Below, piece by piece: positions 1 through 6,791 of a stretch of 43,810 bases of DNA (within the stretch, counting starts at the first letter, position 1; every line of letters begins with the position of its first letter). The stretch comes from an uncultured Lachnospiraceae bacterium. GTDB lineage: Bacteria; Bacillota; Clostridia; Lachnospirales; Lachnospiraceae. The notes below the pieces were generated by a model that worked only from the letters and a program-made list of their open reading frames with translations, made no database searches and was not told where the DNA came from. The translations under genes were made by a program, and so were the position numbers. The stretch spans positions 1-43,810 of the forward strand of contig CAKRTZ010000016.1 of NCBI GenBank assembly GCA_934402515.1. Direction: 5' to 3'.

Positions 1-21
1 GGATAAAAGTATAATATTCAT
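1..21 (-). CDS. 5' end of a gene leaving the left edge (possibly a sugar-1-phosphate nucleotidyltransferase)
   Basis: Only seven codons are inside the window, reading MNIILLS on the minus strand. The start is credible because AAAAGGA stands upstream with a 7-base spacer, and a plausible promoter (-10 TATAAT) lies 42 bases before the ATG. MNIILLS followed by GG is how many mannose-1-phosphate guanylyltransferases and related nucleotidyltransferases begin, and this is a polysaccharide locus, so that family is a reasonable guess. Seven residues cannot prove it. The gene is divergent from the GT2 gene at 184. Confidence 0.45.
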
Positions 22-62
22 AAAATTTTCCTTTTCGTTCTATTTTCTGCCATATAGAATCT

Positions 63-91
63 ATTATACTGAAAGTCCGGGAAAATGGAAA
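63..91 (-). promoter_or_regulatory. Putative sigma-A promoter for the left-edge gene
   Basis: On the minus strand, TTTCCA (91-86, four of six matches to TTGACA) is followed after 17 bases by a perfect TATAAT (68-63). The predicted leader to the ATG at 21 is about 35 bases and contains the AAAAGGA ribosome site. Assignment by motif only. Confidence 0.4.
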
Positions 92-109
92 TACTTGTCC
101 TTGATTTCG

Positions 110-138
110 TTGACACTTTTTCGGAATTACTGCATAAT
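110..138 (+). promoter_or_regulatory. Sigma-A promoter of the GT2 gene
   Basis: A perfect TTGACA (110-115), a 17-base spacer and CATAAT (133-138) form one of the best promoters in the window. The start of transcription would be near 145, giving a leader of about 40 bases before the ATG at 184. Confidence 0.7.
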
Positions 139-183
139 AGAAATTAGTATTTTGCTTTAAATCTTCTGCTATTGGAGGTATAC

Positions 184-1122
184 ATGGATAAAATTGCAGT
201 TCTGATCCCCTGTTATAATGAGGCACAGACAATTGAGAAAGTGGTAAAGGATGCCCGACAGGCGCTTCCCGAGGCTACGATTTATGTATATGATAATAAT
301 TCAACGGATGGCACTGCGGAAATCGCCGAGAAGGCAGGTGCAGTCATCCGCCACGAATATATGCAGGGCAAAGGAAATGTTATCCGGCGTATGTTCCGTG
401 AAATTGATGCCCAGTGCTATCTGATGATTGATGGCGATGATACTTACCCCCTGGATTGTGCCAAGGACCTGGTGGACAAGGTATTGTATCATCAGGCAGA
501 CATGGTGGTGGGCGACCGACTCTCCTCCACCTATTTCACCGAAAACAAACGTCCTTTTCACAATTTCGGCAACAGTCTGGTTCGCGGAAGTATTAACTGG
601 TTATTCCATTCCGATATCAAGGATATCATGACCGGTTACCGTGCTTTCAGTTACCAGTTCGTAAAGACCTTCCCCGTACTGTCTAAGGGTTTTGAAATTG
701 AAACAGAAATGACAATCCATGCGGTATTCAATAATATGCAGATTGAAAATGTGATTGTGGATTACCGTGACCGTCCTGCCGGAAGTGAATCGAAACTGAA
801 CACCTACTCCGATGGAATGAAAGTCATCGGCACTATCATCCGACTGTTCCGTAACTACAAGCCCATGGGATTTTTCGGTTTGATCGCATTATTCTTAATG
901 CTAATTGCCATCGGGTTTTTCATTCCGGTACTGGCTGCTTTCCTACAGACCGGACAAGTTTTGAAATTCCCTACACTGATTGTGTGTGTATTTACTGCAC
1001 TGGCTGCAATTCAGTCCTTCTTCTCCGGTCTGATCTTGGGGAACATGACAGAAAAGAACCGGAAAGATTTCGAGATGAATCTGGTCCGGGTAGATGAAGA
1101 ATATCGATCCAAAAACAAATAA
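184..1122 (+). CDS. Family 2 glycosyltransferase with two C-terminal membrane helices (polyprenyl-phosphate sugar synthase type)
   Basis: Residues 1-215 form a GT-A catalytic domain: the nucleotide-binding start IAVLIPCYNE, the metal-binding DGDD at residues 83-86, and the DIMTGYRAFS stretch near 147-156 seen in dolichyl-phosphate mannose synthase-like and GtrB-like enzymes. Two hydrophobic helices follow at about 229-253 and 262-286. Such proteins usually transfer a sugar from a nucleotide sugar to undecaprenyl phosphate on the inner membrane face, making donors for GT-C enzymes, several of which lie in this window. The ATG at 184 is preferred over an in-frame TTG at 172 because GGAGG (174-178) lies 5 bases before it. 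Its own promoter precedes it and a terminator follows. The sugar cannot be read from the sequence. Confidence 0.88.
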   Translation: MDKIAVLIPCYNEAQTIEKVVKDARQALPEATIYVYDNNSTDGTAEIAEKAGAVIRHEYMQGKGNVIRRMFREIDAQCYLMIDGDDTYPLDCAKDLVDKVLYHQADMVVGDRLSSTYFTENKRPFHNFGNSLVRGSINWLFHSDIKDIMTGYRAFSYQFVKTFPVLSKGFEIETEMTIHAVFNNMQIENVIVDYRDRPAGSESKLNTYSDGMKVIGTIIRLFRNYKPMGFFGLIALFLMLIAIGFFIPVLAAFLQTGQVLKFPTLIVCVFTALAAIQSFFSGLILGNMTEKNRKDFEMNLVRVDEEYRSKNK

Positions 1123-1137
1123 TTTTGAGTATAAAAT

Positions 1138-1177
1138 GGGGATTTGTGATTGACAAAATCACAAATCCCCGTTTTTT
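1138..1177. terminator. Bidirectional terminator between convergent GT2 and GNAT genes
   Basis: A perfect 13-base stem (1138-1150 with 1158-1170) encloses a 7-base loop and is followed by T6 on the plus strand. On the minus strand the same hairpin ends in a short T run, so it can serve both convergent genes. The T run abuts the stop codon of the minus-strand gene. Confidence 0.88.
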
Positions 1178-2090
1178 AACGTTTATCAATGTGGAAATTA
1201 TAAATGGAATAATAAGGTTTTAAGCCAATAGAATTCCATACCCCCTGCACAATAAAATTATCAAACTGAGTGCTGGTGATAAATGCTTTCTGCTTCTCAT
1301 GGGCATAGTTGACAATGGAGGTAATCATCGCACGATACGCTCCGTACTGGCGGTAGGTGTTATCCACGGCAGACAAAATTCCATCCACCGCTGTCTCAGA
1401 CTCTTCCACCGTCACAAAACCGATGGGACGGTCTTCATACTGGGCAACCATGACGGTATGTTCCCGACAGTTATCCAGACTTTGTCTGATCCAGTTTTCA
1501 TAAATAATTCCTGCCTTGTCCTGGGTTGCAGGAGAAATGTGATACTGCCCCTGATAGGTACGGAAAGATTCCAATGTCATTTCCAGCAGTAAATCCTTAT
1601 GTCGATCCACATAAGCCTGATCTGCCCAGAATACAGACAATCCCTCTTTCATTCGAAGTTCTACCTGTTTTCCAGAAATCAGTTCTTCCACTGTGCCACC
1701 GCAGAACCAGCCACCACTCATCACCTGGTTATAAGCTTTGATGGCATCCACAATGTGAGAGGGAATTCTCAAATTGTAATAGCCCTTATGGGAATCCATA
1801 TACTCCTTCAAAGAAGTAAACAATTCCACAAGAATCTTTTCCTGCTCCTCTCCATGCATGGTGTCGATTCCTGCAAAGAGAAACCGCACTGCAAAAAAAG
1901 GACTTTCAAACAATTCCGTCAACGGGTGATTCGATGCCACCTGATATCCTGCAATTACTCCATCACGCTCTATATAACAGGTAATCTTTTCTTTTTCCTT
2001 TGCAATCCGCTCTGCCAGAGGCTTGTAATCTCTCGCAATAAAACAGGCTGACAGCGCTGAACCCTGATCAATAAATGATACTTTTGCCAT
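1176..2090 (-). CDS. GNAT-family N-acetyltransferase-like protein
   Basis: 304 residues from the ATG at 2090, which lies two bases after the stop of the MaoC gene. The last third resembles GNAT acetyltransferases: a strand reading HTVMVAQYEDRPIGFVTVEE, an acetyl-CoA loop-like region around YRQYGAYRAMITSIVNYA, and the terminal FIVQGVWNSIGLKPYYSIYNFH, which resembles the C-terminus of WecD/FdtC-type sugar N-acetyltransferases. The first half is less clear and may be a second, degenerate GNAT-like domain. In this context the substrate may be an amino sugar nucleotide. The family call is firm, the substrate is inference. The gene is translationally coupled to the MaoC gene and ends at the shared terminator. 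Confidence 0.72.
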   Translation of the reverse strand: MAKVSFIDQGSALSACFIARDYKPLAERIAKEKEKITCYIERDGVIAGYQVASNHPLTELFESPFFAVRFLFAGIDTMHGEEQEKILVELFTSLKEYMDSHKGYYNLRIPSHIVDAIKAYNQVMSGGWFCGGTVEELISGKQVELRMKEGLSVFWADQAYVDRHKDLLLEMTLESFRTYQGQYHISPATQDKAGIIYENWIRQSLDNCREHTVMVAQYEDRPIGFVTVEESETAVDGILSAVDNTYRQYGAYRAMITSIVNYAHEKQKAFITSTQFDNFIVQGVWNSIGLKPYYSIYNFHIDKR

Positions 2091-2092
2091 TT

Positions 2093-2515
2093 TTATTCTT
2101 CCTCGTCTTTTAACATTACCAGGGCATTTCCGCTCACAACCAGCTCTTCTTTCTGATTGTAGCAATCTGTAGACAGTTCCAATCTGGATTTACTCTCATC
2201 CTTATTGGTAATGGTCACACGCACCTGTATCGTATCTCCATATCTCACCGGCCGCACAAATTTCATATCCTGTTTCAGATAAATAGTACCTTCACCGGGA
2301 AAATCATTTCCAAGCACACCGGAAATGAAACCTCCTACCAGAATTCCATGGGCAATCTTTCCACCAAACATGGTTTTTTTCGCATACTCATCATCAAGGT
2401 GAATCGGATTAAAGTCCCCGGACAATTCCGCAAACTGTCGCCCCATTTCCTCGGTAATCGGAAAGTCTCTTGTCACACCTTGCCCTACCTGCAAATCTTT
2501 AAAACAATACTTCAT
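2093..2515 (-). CDS. MaoC-like hot-dog dehydratase
   Basis: A 140-residue single hot-dog protein, the usual length for PhaJ-type (R)-specific enoyl-CoA hydratases. The hydratase-2 motif is intact: SGDFNPIH at 32-39, with the expected catalytic Asp34 and His39, followed by the glycine-rich GGKIAHGILVGG. The family hydrates trans-2-enoyl-CoA or related acyl thioesters in the cytoplasm. It sits between ugd (36 bases upstream) and a GNAT gene (2 bases downstream), so it may supply or modify a hydroxyacyl group for a sugar. That role is inference. No good ribosome site is visible just before the ATG. Confidence 0.8.
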   Translation of the reverse strand: MKYCFKDLQVGQGVTRDFPITEEMGRQFAELSGDFNPIHLDDEYAKKTMFGGKIAHGILVGGFISGVLGNDFPGEGTIYLKQDMKFVRPVRYGDTIQVRVTITNKDESKSRLELSTDCYNQKEELVVSGNALVMLKDEEE

Positions 2516-2551
2516 ATATTTGAGTTAAATAAAACCTTTCTGATTTATTTA

Positions 2552-3802
2552 TTAGTCTCTCTGAAAAATGTCCCTTGTATACACTTTGTCCTGTACATCA
2601 TCCAAAACATGGTCGTAACGATTGGCAATAATTGCATCACACTGTTTCTTGAATTCATCCAGATCGTTCACAACACGGCTTCCAAAGAAAGTCGTTCCAT
2701 TCTCCAAAGTCGGCTCATAAATCACCACAGTTGCACCTTTTGCCTTGATTCGTTTCATAATTCCCTGAATGGAACTCTGACGGAAATTATCCGAACCGGA
2801 TTTCATGGTCAGGCGGTACACACCGATGGTACAAGGTTTCTCATTCTGCGCATTATATACAGAACCATCATTATAATCATAATAACCAGCTGTATGGAGC
2901 ACACGATCTGCTATAAAATCTTTACGGGTCTTATTGGCAGATACAATGGCCTCAATTAGATTTTCCGGCACATCTGCATAGTTGGCCAACAGCTGTTTGG
3001 TATCCTTGGGCAGGCAATAGCCACCGTAACCAAAGGACGGGTTATTATAATAATCACCAATTCGAGGATCCAGACATACCCCTTTAATGATCTGCTGGGT
3101 ATTGAGTCCCTTGAGTTCTGCATAAGTATCCAGTTCATTAAAATAAGAAACACGAAGTGCCAGATAAGTATTGGCAAACAGTTTTACTGCCTCCGCCTCT
3201 GTCGTCCCCATTACCAGCACGTCCACATCTTCTTTTAAGGAAGCTTCCTTTAAAAGTCCGGCAAAAGTCTGGGCTGCTTCTACCATCTCAGCATTTCCCT
3301 GATCTGCACCCACAATGATTCTGGAAGGATGCAGATTATCATATAATGCCCGGCCTTCCCTCAAGAATTCAGGGCTGAATAAAATACGGTCATAACCCAA
3401 TTTCTTTCTGAGACTTTCTGTATACCCCACTGGAATGGTAGATTTAATGATAAAAATGGCATTGGGATTTACCTTACGTGCTACATCAATTGCAGCCTCT
3501 ACAGCAGAGGTATCGAAAAAGTTTTTCTGCGGATCGTAATTCGTGGGAGTAGCCACTACAACAAAATCCGCATCCTTATATGCCAGCTCTGTGTCCAGAG
3601 TAGCTGTAAGATCCAGTTCCCTGGTTGCCAGATACTCCTCAATCTCTTTATCAACAATAGGAGATTTCTTATTATTAATCAGGTCAACCTTTTCCGGGAT
3701 AATATCGACTGCATAAACCTTGTGGTGCTGGGATAACAGAACGGACATGGATAATCCTACATAGCCTGTCCCGGCAACCGCAATCTTTAAATTCTGTTTC
3801 AT
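2552..3802 (-). CDS. ugd: UDP-glucose 6-dehydrogenase (nucleotide-sugar dehydrogenase)
   Basis: 416 residues with the full UDP-glucose/GDP-mannose dehydrogenase layout. The NAD-binding fold carries GTGYVG at 11-16, the middle domain has AVKLFANTYLALRVSYFNE (Lys207, Asn211), and the catalytic cysteine is Cys263 in GYGGYCLPKDTKQL. A C-terminal UDP-binding domain completes it. It oxidises UDP-glucose twice to UDP-glucuronate in the cytoplasm, a precursor for acidic surface polysaccharide. The length and YGGYCLPKDT variant fit the short Ugd type of capsule loci. GAAAGGAAG precedes the ATG, and an extended -10 promoter is visible upstream. It heads the group with the MaoC and GNAT genes. Confidence 0.92.
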   Translation of the reverse strand: MKQNLKIAVAGTGYVGLSMSVLLSQHHKVYAVDIIPEKVDLINNKKSPIVDKEIEEYLATRELDLTATLDTELAYKDADFVVVATPTNYDPQKNFFDTSAVEAAIDVARKVNPNAIFIIKSTIPVGYTESLRKKLGYDRILFSPEFLREGRALYDNLHPSRIIVGADQGNAEMVEAAQTFAGLLKEASLKEDVDVLVMGTTEAEAVKLFANTYLALRVSYFNELDTYAELKGLNTQQIIKGVCLDPRIGDYYNNPSFGYGGYCLPKDTKQLLANYADVPENLIEAIVSANKTRKDFIADRVLHTAGYYDYNDGSVYNAQNEKPCTIGVYRLTMKSGSDNFRQSSIQGIMKRIKAKGATVVIYEPTLENGTTFFGSRVVNDLDEFKKQCDAIIANRYDHVLDDVQDKVYTRDIFQRD

Positions 3803-3834
3803 GATTTTCTTCCTTTCAGAAAGTAGTATGTCTC

Positions 3835-3843
3835 ATTATAGCA
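3835..3843 (-). promoter_or_regulatory. Extended -10 promoter of ugd
   Basis: On the minus strand TGCTATAAT (3843-3835) is a perfect extended -10 element. The -35 region is only T-rich. Transcription would start near 3828, 26 bases before the ugd ATG. The same ATGCTATAATG string occurs in front of the DUF262 operon near 42670. Confidence 0.55.
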
Positions 3844-3863
3844 TACTTTGAAAAAAGAAGATG

Positions 3864-4049
3864 CTAAATTTCTTTATAAAGCTGCTTTCTTTGGCGTTCC
3901 ACTTCCTCCCGCCTGCTATTTTGACGTTTAATCAGACAACCGGAGCACCGCTTCGGAGCGGGAAACCTTTTATTCCGGTAAATTTGCTGCGTCTTCTCTG
4001 TTAAAACAAATGGCTTCTGACATTTGATACAATAAACAATTTTATCCAC
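3864..4049 (-). CDS. Small zinc-ribbon protein (zf-trcl type)
   Basis: About 61 residues. Two CxxC knuckles (CIKC and CSGC) are separated by a stretch with FVLTEKTQQIYRNKRFPAPKRC, matching the probable zinc-ribbon family in which an aromatic-rich linker and PKRC precede the second knuckle. A basic tail follows. The GTG at 4049 is chosen because a GGGGGAAGG purine run lies just upstream. An in-frame TTG at 4073 would add eight residues. Proteins of this family are small, cytoplasmic and without a settled role. It is divergent from the Spo0A-like regulator and shares its control region. Confidence 0.7.
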   Translation of the reverse strand: MDKIVYCIKCQKPFVLTEKTQQIYRNKRFPAPKRCSGCLIKRQNSRREEVERQRKQLYKEI

Positions 4050-4065
4050 AAACCTTCCCCCTGAT

Positions 4066-4072
4066 TTCGACA
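4066..4072 (-). promoter_or_regulatory. Spo0A-box-like site (perfect TGTCGAA on the minus strand)
   Basis: Reading the minus strand, ATTTGTCGAAAT contains the full 0A-box core TTTGTCGAAA. It lies between the divergent zinc-ribbon gene and the gene for a regulator carrying a Spo0A-type DNA-binding domain. A 7-base core alone would occur by chance many times in 44 kb. The longer match and the location are what support it. Confidence 0.5.
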
Positions 4073-4124
4073 AATTTTTTATTTCCAGTATACTATGTTT
4101 GATATGTTACTTTTTATTCTGTTT

Positions 4125-4158
4125 TGTCGAGAATTATTGATGGTCATTTTCTTATAAT
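4125..4158 (+). promoter_or_regulatory. Putative promoter of the Spo0A-like regulator, with a 0A-box-like site in the -35 position
   Basis: A perfect TATAAT at 4153-4158 lacks a recognisable -35 hexamer at the right distance. Instead TTGTCGAGAA (core TGTCGAG, 4125-4131, one mismatch to TGNCGAA) abuts the -35 position. Spo0A-activated sigma-A promoters in Bacillus have this arrangement. Positive autoregulation by the encoded protein is an inference from the layout. Confidence 0.4.
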
Positions 4159-4242
4159 GTCAGAATTTGTTACAAATCGTTGCTTTATGGCATGAATTCC
4201 ACTATAATATTTCTACAAATAAGGAATTGGGGGATTCCGATT

Positions 4243-5034
4243 ATGAATGAAAAATTAGTTGTATTATTGATTGAAGACGATCCTTCTGAATGTGAGGCAA
4301 TTCAGAATTATATTGAGCCATTGGAGGATGTGACTTTAATCGGGGTATCCAACAACAGCGAAAAAGCCCTGGTACTCACCCAGGCACATCTGCCGGATGT
4401 GGTTATTTTAGATCTGGAACTGCATCAGGGCGGCGGTAACGGCCTTTTATATCTTTCTGCACTAAATGAAACCACACTTCCAAAAAGACCTTTTATTCTG
4501 GTCACTACTAACAATACCAGTGAGGTTACCCTGGCATTTGCCAGACAGCTGGGTGCTGATTTTATCATGACCAAATACAACTCGGATTATAGTGCTAAAT
4601 CCGTAGTGGATTTTCTACGCTCTATGAAGAGCGTGATTATTGCCCATACAGGCTGTTGTGACATCACCATGCCGGATATGACGCCGGCTCAGAAGGAACG
4701 TCTGCAAACCCAGCGTATCCAGCGGGAATTAGACCTTCTGGGTGTCAGTCCCAAGGTAAAGGGTTATCGCTATCTGGTAGATGCCATTCAATTCTACATG
4801 GAGGATTCCTCCGAAAATCTTTCCCGCAGACTTGCCGAAAAATACAAGAAATCTGCGGCAAGCATTGAGCGTGCCATGCAAAATGCCATTAACCACACCT
4901 GGGAAACTTCCGATACTCTCACCCTGGAGCTTCACTACCGGGCTCGTATCCGCCCCGAAAAGGGCATGCCTACCATGATGGAGTTTATCAGTTATTATGC
5001 AAGAGAAATACAAAACGGACGTGGTTCAGAATGA
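4243..5034 (+). CDS. Spo0A-like response regulator
   Basis: 263 residues from the ATG at 4243, which has GGGGG 9 bases upstream. The receiver domain (1-128) has the acidic pair Asp12/Asp13, phosphoacceptor Asp57 in VVILDLEL, Thr88/Thr89 and Lys111. The C-terminal domain (about 152-258) is a Spo0A_C DNA-binding domain: LDLLGVSPKVKGYRYLVDAI, then the helix SAASIERAMQNAINHTW, then KGMPTMMEFISYYAREI. Length matches Spo0A (about 260-270). The gene's neighbour is a sensor kinase rather than spoIVB, and the sequence is diverged from classical Spo0A, so a paralogue controlling this locus is more likely than the sporulation master regulator. Spo0A-box-like sites upstream suggest autoregulation. Confidence 0.85.
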   Translation: MNEKLVVLLIEDDPSECEAIQNYIEPLEDVTLIGVSNNSEKALVLTQAHLPDVVILDLELHQGGGNGLLYLSALNETTLPKRPFILVTTNNTSEVTLAFARQLGADFIMTKYNSDYSAKSVVDFLRSMKSVIIAHTGCCDITMPDMTPAQKERLQTQRIQRELDLLGVSPKVKGYRYLVDAIQFYMEDSSENLSRRLAEKYKKSAASIERAMQNAINHTWETSDTLTLELHYRARIRPEKGMPTMMEFISYYAREIQNGRGSE

Positions 5035-5060
5035 TAGGTTTTCAAGATATGAAGGCAGAA

Positions 5061-5092
5061 AAATAGCCATGTGCCGAGGCACATGGCTATTT
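5061..5092. terminator. Bidirectional intrinsic terminator between the regulator and the 15-codon gene
   Basis: A perfect 15-base stem (5061-5075 with 5078-5092) has only GA between the arms. On the minus strand it is followed by a T run and lies six bases after the stop codon of the 15-codon open frame. On the plus strand the T run is weaker. It separates the response regulator gene from the histidine kinase gene. Confidence 0.85.
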
Positions 5093-5097
5093 ATGTT

Positions 5098-5145
5098 TTA
5101 ACCACAAATAAAATGATATACTGTTTCAATAAACCACTTATACAT
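5098..5145 (-). CDS. Putative 15-residue peptide gene, candidate signal peptide for the adjacent sensor kinase
   Basis: The frame reads MYKWFIETVYHFICG and stop. A near-perfect ribosome site AAGGAGG (5160-5154) stands 8 bases before the ATG, and an intrinsic terminator begins six bases after the stop, so the unit looks like a self-contained transcript of about 100 bases. A TATACT at 5176-5171 could be the -10. The peptide is hydrophobic and aromatic with a Cys next to the C-terminus. It lies opposite and between a response regulator and an AgrC-like GHKL kinase. No known family is recognised. It could be a secreted or cyclised signal, a membrane-active peptide, or a leader of a regulatory RNA. 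Coding is supported by the ribosome site and terminator only. Confidence 0.5.
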   Translation of the reverse strand: MYKWFIETVYHFICG

Positions 5146-5176
5146 ATACTTTCCCTCCTTTTTGAGGAAGAGTATA
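5145..5176 (-). promoter_or_regulatory. Hairpin covering the ribosome site of the 15-codon gene
   Basis: On the minus strand, 5176-5164 can pair with 5157-5145 over 13 positions (one C-A mismatch, one G-T wobble) around the loop AAAAAG. The stem and loop take in the AAGGAGG and reach the A of the ATG. If transcription starts upstream of 5176 this would hide the ribosome site. If TATACT (5176-5171) is the -10, the 5' arm is not transcribed and the hairpin is irrelevant to the RNA. Confidence 0.35.
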
Positions 5177-5248
5177 GTTTTGGTAGCTTTATTTTCCTGT
5201 TCACTTTAATTATTGTTTTTTGTGATAATATGTTATTTTGAGGTTTTT

Positions 5249-6715
5249 ATGATTTTTACTTTTCTTCGTAATTTTTTCCTATTTTTTAATTGCATCGTTG
5301 TTTTTCATAAGCTTTTATATCAAAATATAGCTAATAATTTAAATAAAATAATCATTTTAACATTACCTCTTTTTCTATCTTCTATGCTTGTTTTATGCCC
5401 TGAATCTCTTTCTTGGGGAAAGTTTCTCATTTCACTATTTATACTTAACATTTATTTTAATTTTTATACTTCAAATCCCCAAATTGCATTTGTCACTTGT
5501 CTTATTTCATTTGGCGTTAGTTTCTGTATTTTTGTTATGTCAATTATTTTAGTAACTGGATTGTTGATTCTCCCCATTTATAAAATGGGGGCATACCCAG
5601 AAATCTTTTTTATTACACTCATTGGAATTCTGCAATCAATCTTTATTCAACTGATATTTACGTATAAACGTTTTAAACGAGGAATGCCATTTTTATTTTC
5701 ATCAAAATTTACTAATATGGGGACATTTCTTGGTTTTCTTTCCATAACTGCTTATTCAGTTGCTCAACTTCATCCATCTACAAATTATATATGGCAAAAT
5801 ATCTACGTTTGGAGCATTATCATTATTTTGTACCTTCTTCTCCGTTGGTGGCAGTCCCAACTCACCAAGGCCTATCGCAAGCGTCTGGCACAGCTGGAGT
5901 TGGAATCTCTACGTACAGAGTTGGAGCAGAAGACAGCATTGTTGAAAAAATTAGAAGTACAGAATGAAGAAATGGGACGCCTTATCCACAAGGATAATAA
6001 ATTGATTCCGGCGATGGAACACGCAGTCAGTACATATCTCGCCTCAGATTTCACAGATATGGATACCCAGATAGCTCAGGGACAAGCGCTGCTTTCTGAC
6101 CTAAAGGAATTTTCCGAAGCCAGACGGGGAATTTTATCTACATTCACTCCAGTTTCAGCGCCCAAGTACAACACAGGGATTCCTTCCCTGGATGCCATCC
6201 TGGTCTATATGTATCAGAAAGCGCAGTCCCAGGGCATTCGCTTTTATGTAGCCGTAACCCCGGAAAGCATGATCGCTCTTCCACCCAGTCTTTCTGTAGA
6301 AAAACTGGTACATCTGCTCTCCGATTTATTAGAAAATTCCATTATTGCCACAAAGGTAAGCACGAATAAGGAAATCCAGCTTCAAATCTATGTTGCCAAC
6401 GGAATCTTTACCATCGAAGTGGCTGACACCGGTTGCCCTTTTGAACCCGCTACTTTAATTTCCTTTGGAATTGAAAAAGCTTCTACCCATTTGAACGAGG
6501 GCGGAAGCGGTATTGGTCTGCTAGATATCTGGAAGATTAAAGAAGAAACAAGAGCATCGATTCATATTCATGAATATGAACAAAGCTCGCCTTTTTCCAA
6601 GAAACTTTTCCTGACTTTCGATAAAAAGAACAAATATGTCATTCACACATGGAGAGATAAAGAGTTGACGCCACTGGTAAACCGCGGAGACATTGTTATT
6701 CTTCCTCAGGAATAA
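5249..6715 (+). CDS. Membrane sensor histidine kinase, AgrC-like GHKL type
   Basis: 488 residues from the ATG at 5249 (GAGG 5 bases upstream; an in-frame TTG at 5213 is less likely). Residues 1-200 hold about six membrane helices without a large outside loop, as in peptide-sensing AgrC-type kinases. A coiled coil (about 205-245) leads to the likely phosphoacceptor His247 in RLIHKDNKLIP. The ATPase domain has the N box LLENSI (Asn363), the G1 box ADTG (Asp393) and G2 box GGSGIGLL (418-425). It presumably phosphorylates the Spo0A-like regulator upstream. The sensor half is extremely AT-rich (11 G+C of 60 in row 5281-5340) and the kinase half is not (27 of 60 in row 6001-6060), with a sharp change near 5825, suggesting domain exchange. 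Confidence 0.85.
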   Translation: MIFTFLRNFFLFFNCIVVFHKLLYQNIANNLNKIIILTLPLFLSSMLVLCPESLSWGKFLISLFILNIYFNFYTSNPQIAFVTCLISFGVSFCIFVMSIILVTGLLILPIYKMGAYPEIFFITLIGILQSIFIQLIFTYKRFKRGMPFLFSSKFTNMGTFLGFLSITAYSVAQLHPSTNYIWQNIYVWSIIIILYLLLRWWQSQLTKAYRKRLAQLELESLRTELEQKTALLKKLEVQNEEMGRLIHKDNKLIPAMEHAVSTYLASDFTDMDTQIAQGQALLSDLKEFSEARRGILSTFTPVSAPKYNTGIPSLDAILVYMYQKAQSQGIRFYVAVTPESMIALPPSLSVEKLVHLLSDLLENSIIATKVSTNKEIQLQIYVANGIFTIEVADTGCPFEPATLISFGIEKASTHLNEGGSGIGLLDIWKIKEETRASIHIHEYEQSSPFSKKLFLTFDKKNKYVIHTWRDKELTPLVNRGDIVILPQE

Positions 6716-6791
6716 AGGGTGTAAATCCATAAATTATTCTCCGGTTTACATAATCCCATTTTAAAGCCTATAAGCTATGTTAACAGCTATA

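Noticed and set aside
5173..5178. TATAGT as a plus-strand -10 for the kinase gene
   Set aside because: No -35 at a suitable distance. The TGTGATAAT at 5221-5229 is a better but still weak candidate, so no kinase promoter was annotated.
6724..6755. TGTAAATCC / GGTTTACA pairing after the kinase stop codon as a terminator
   Set aside because: Short stem with a bulge and no T run; not convincing.
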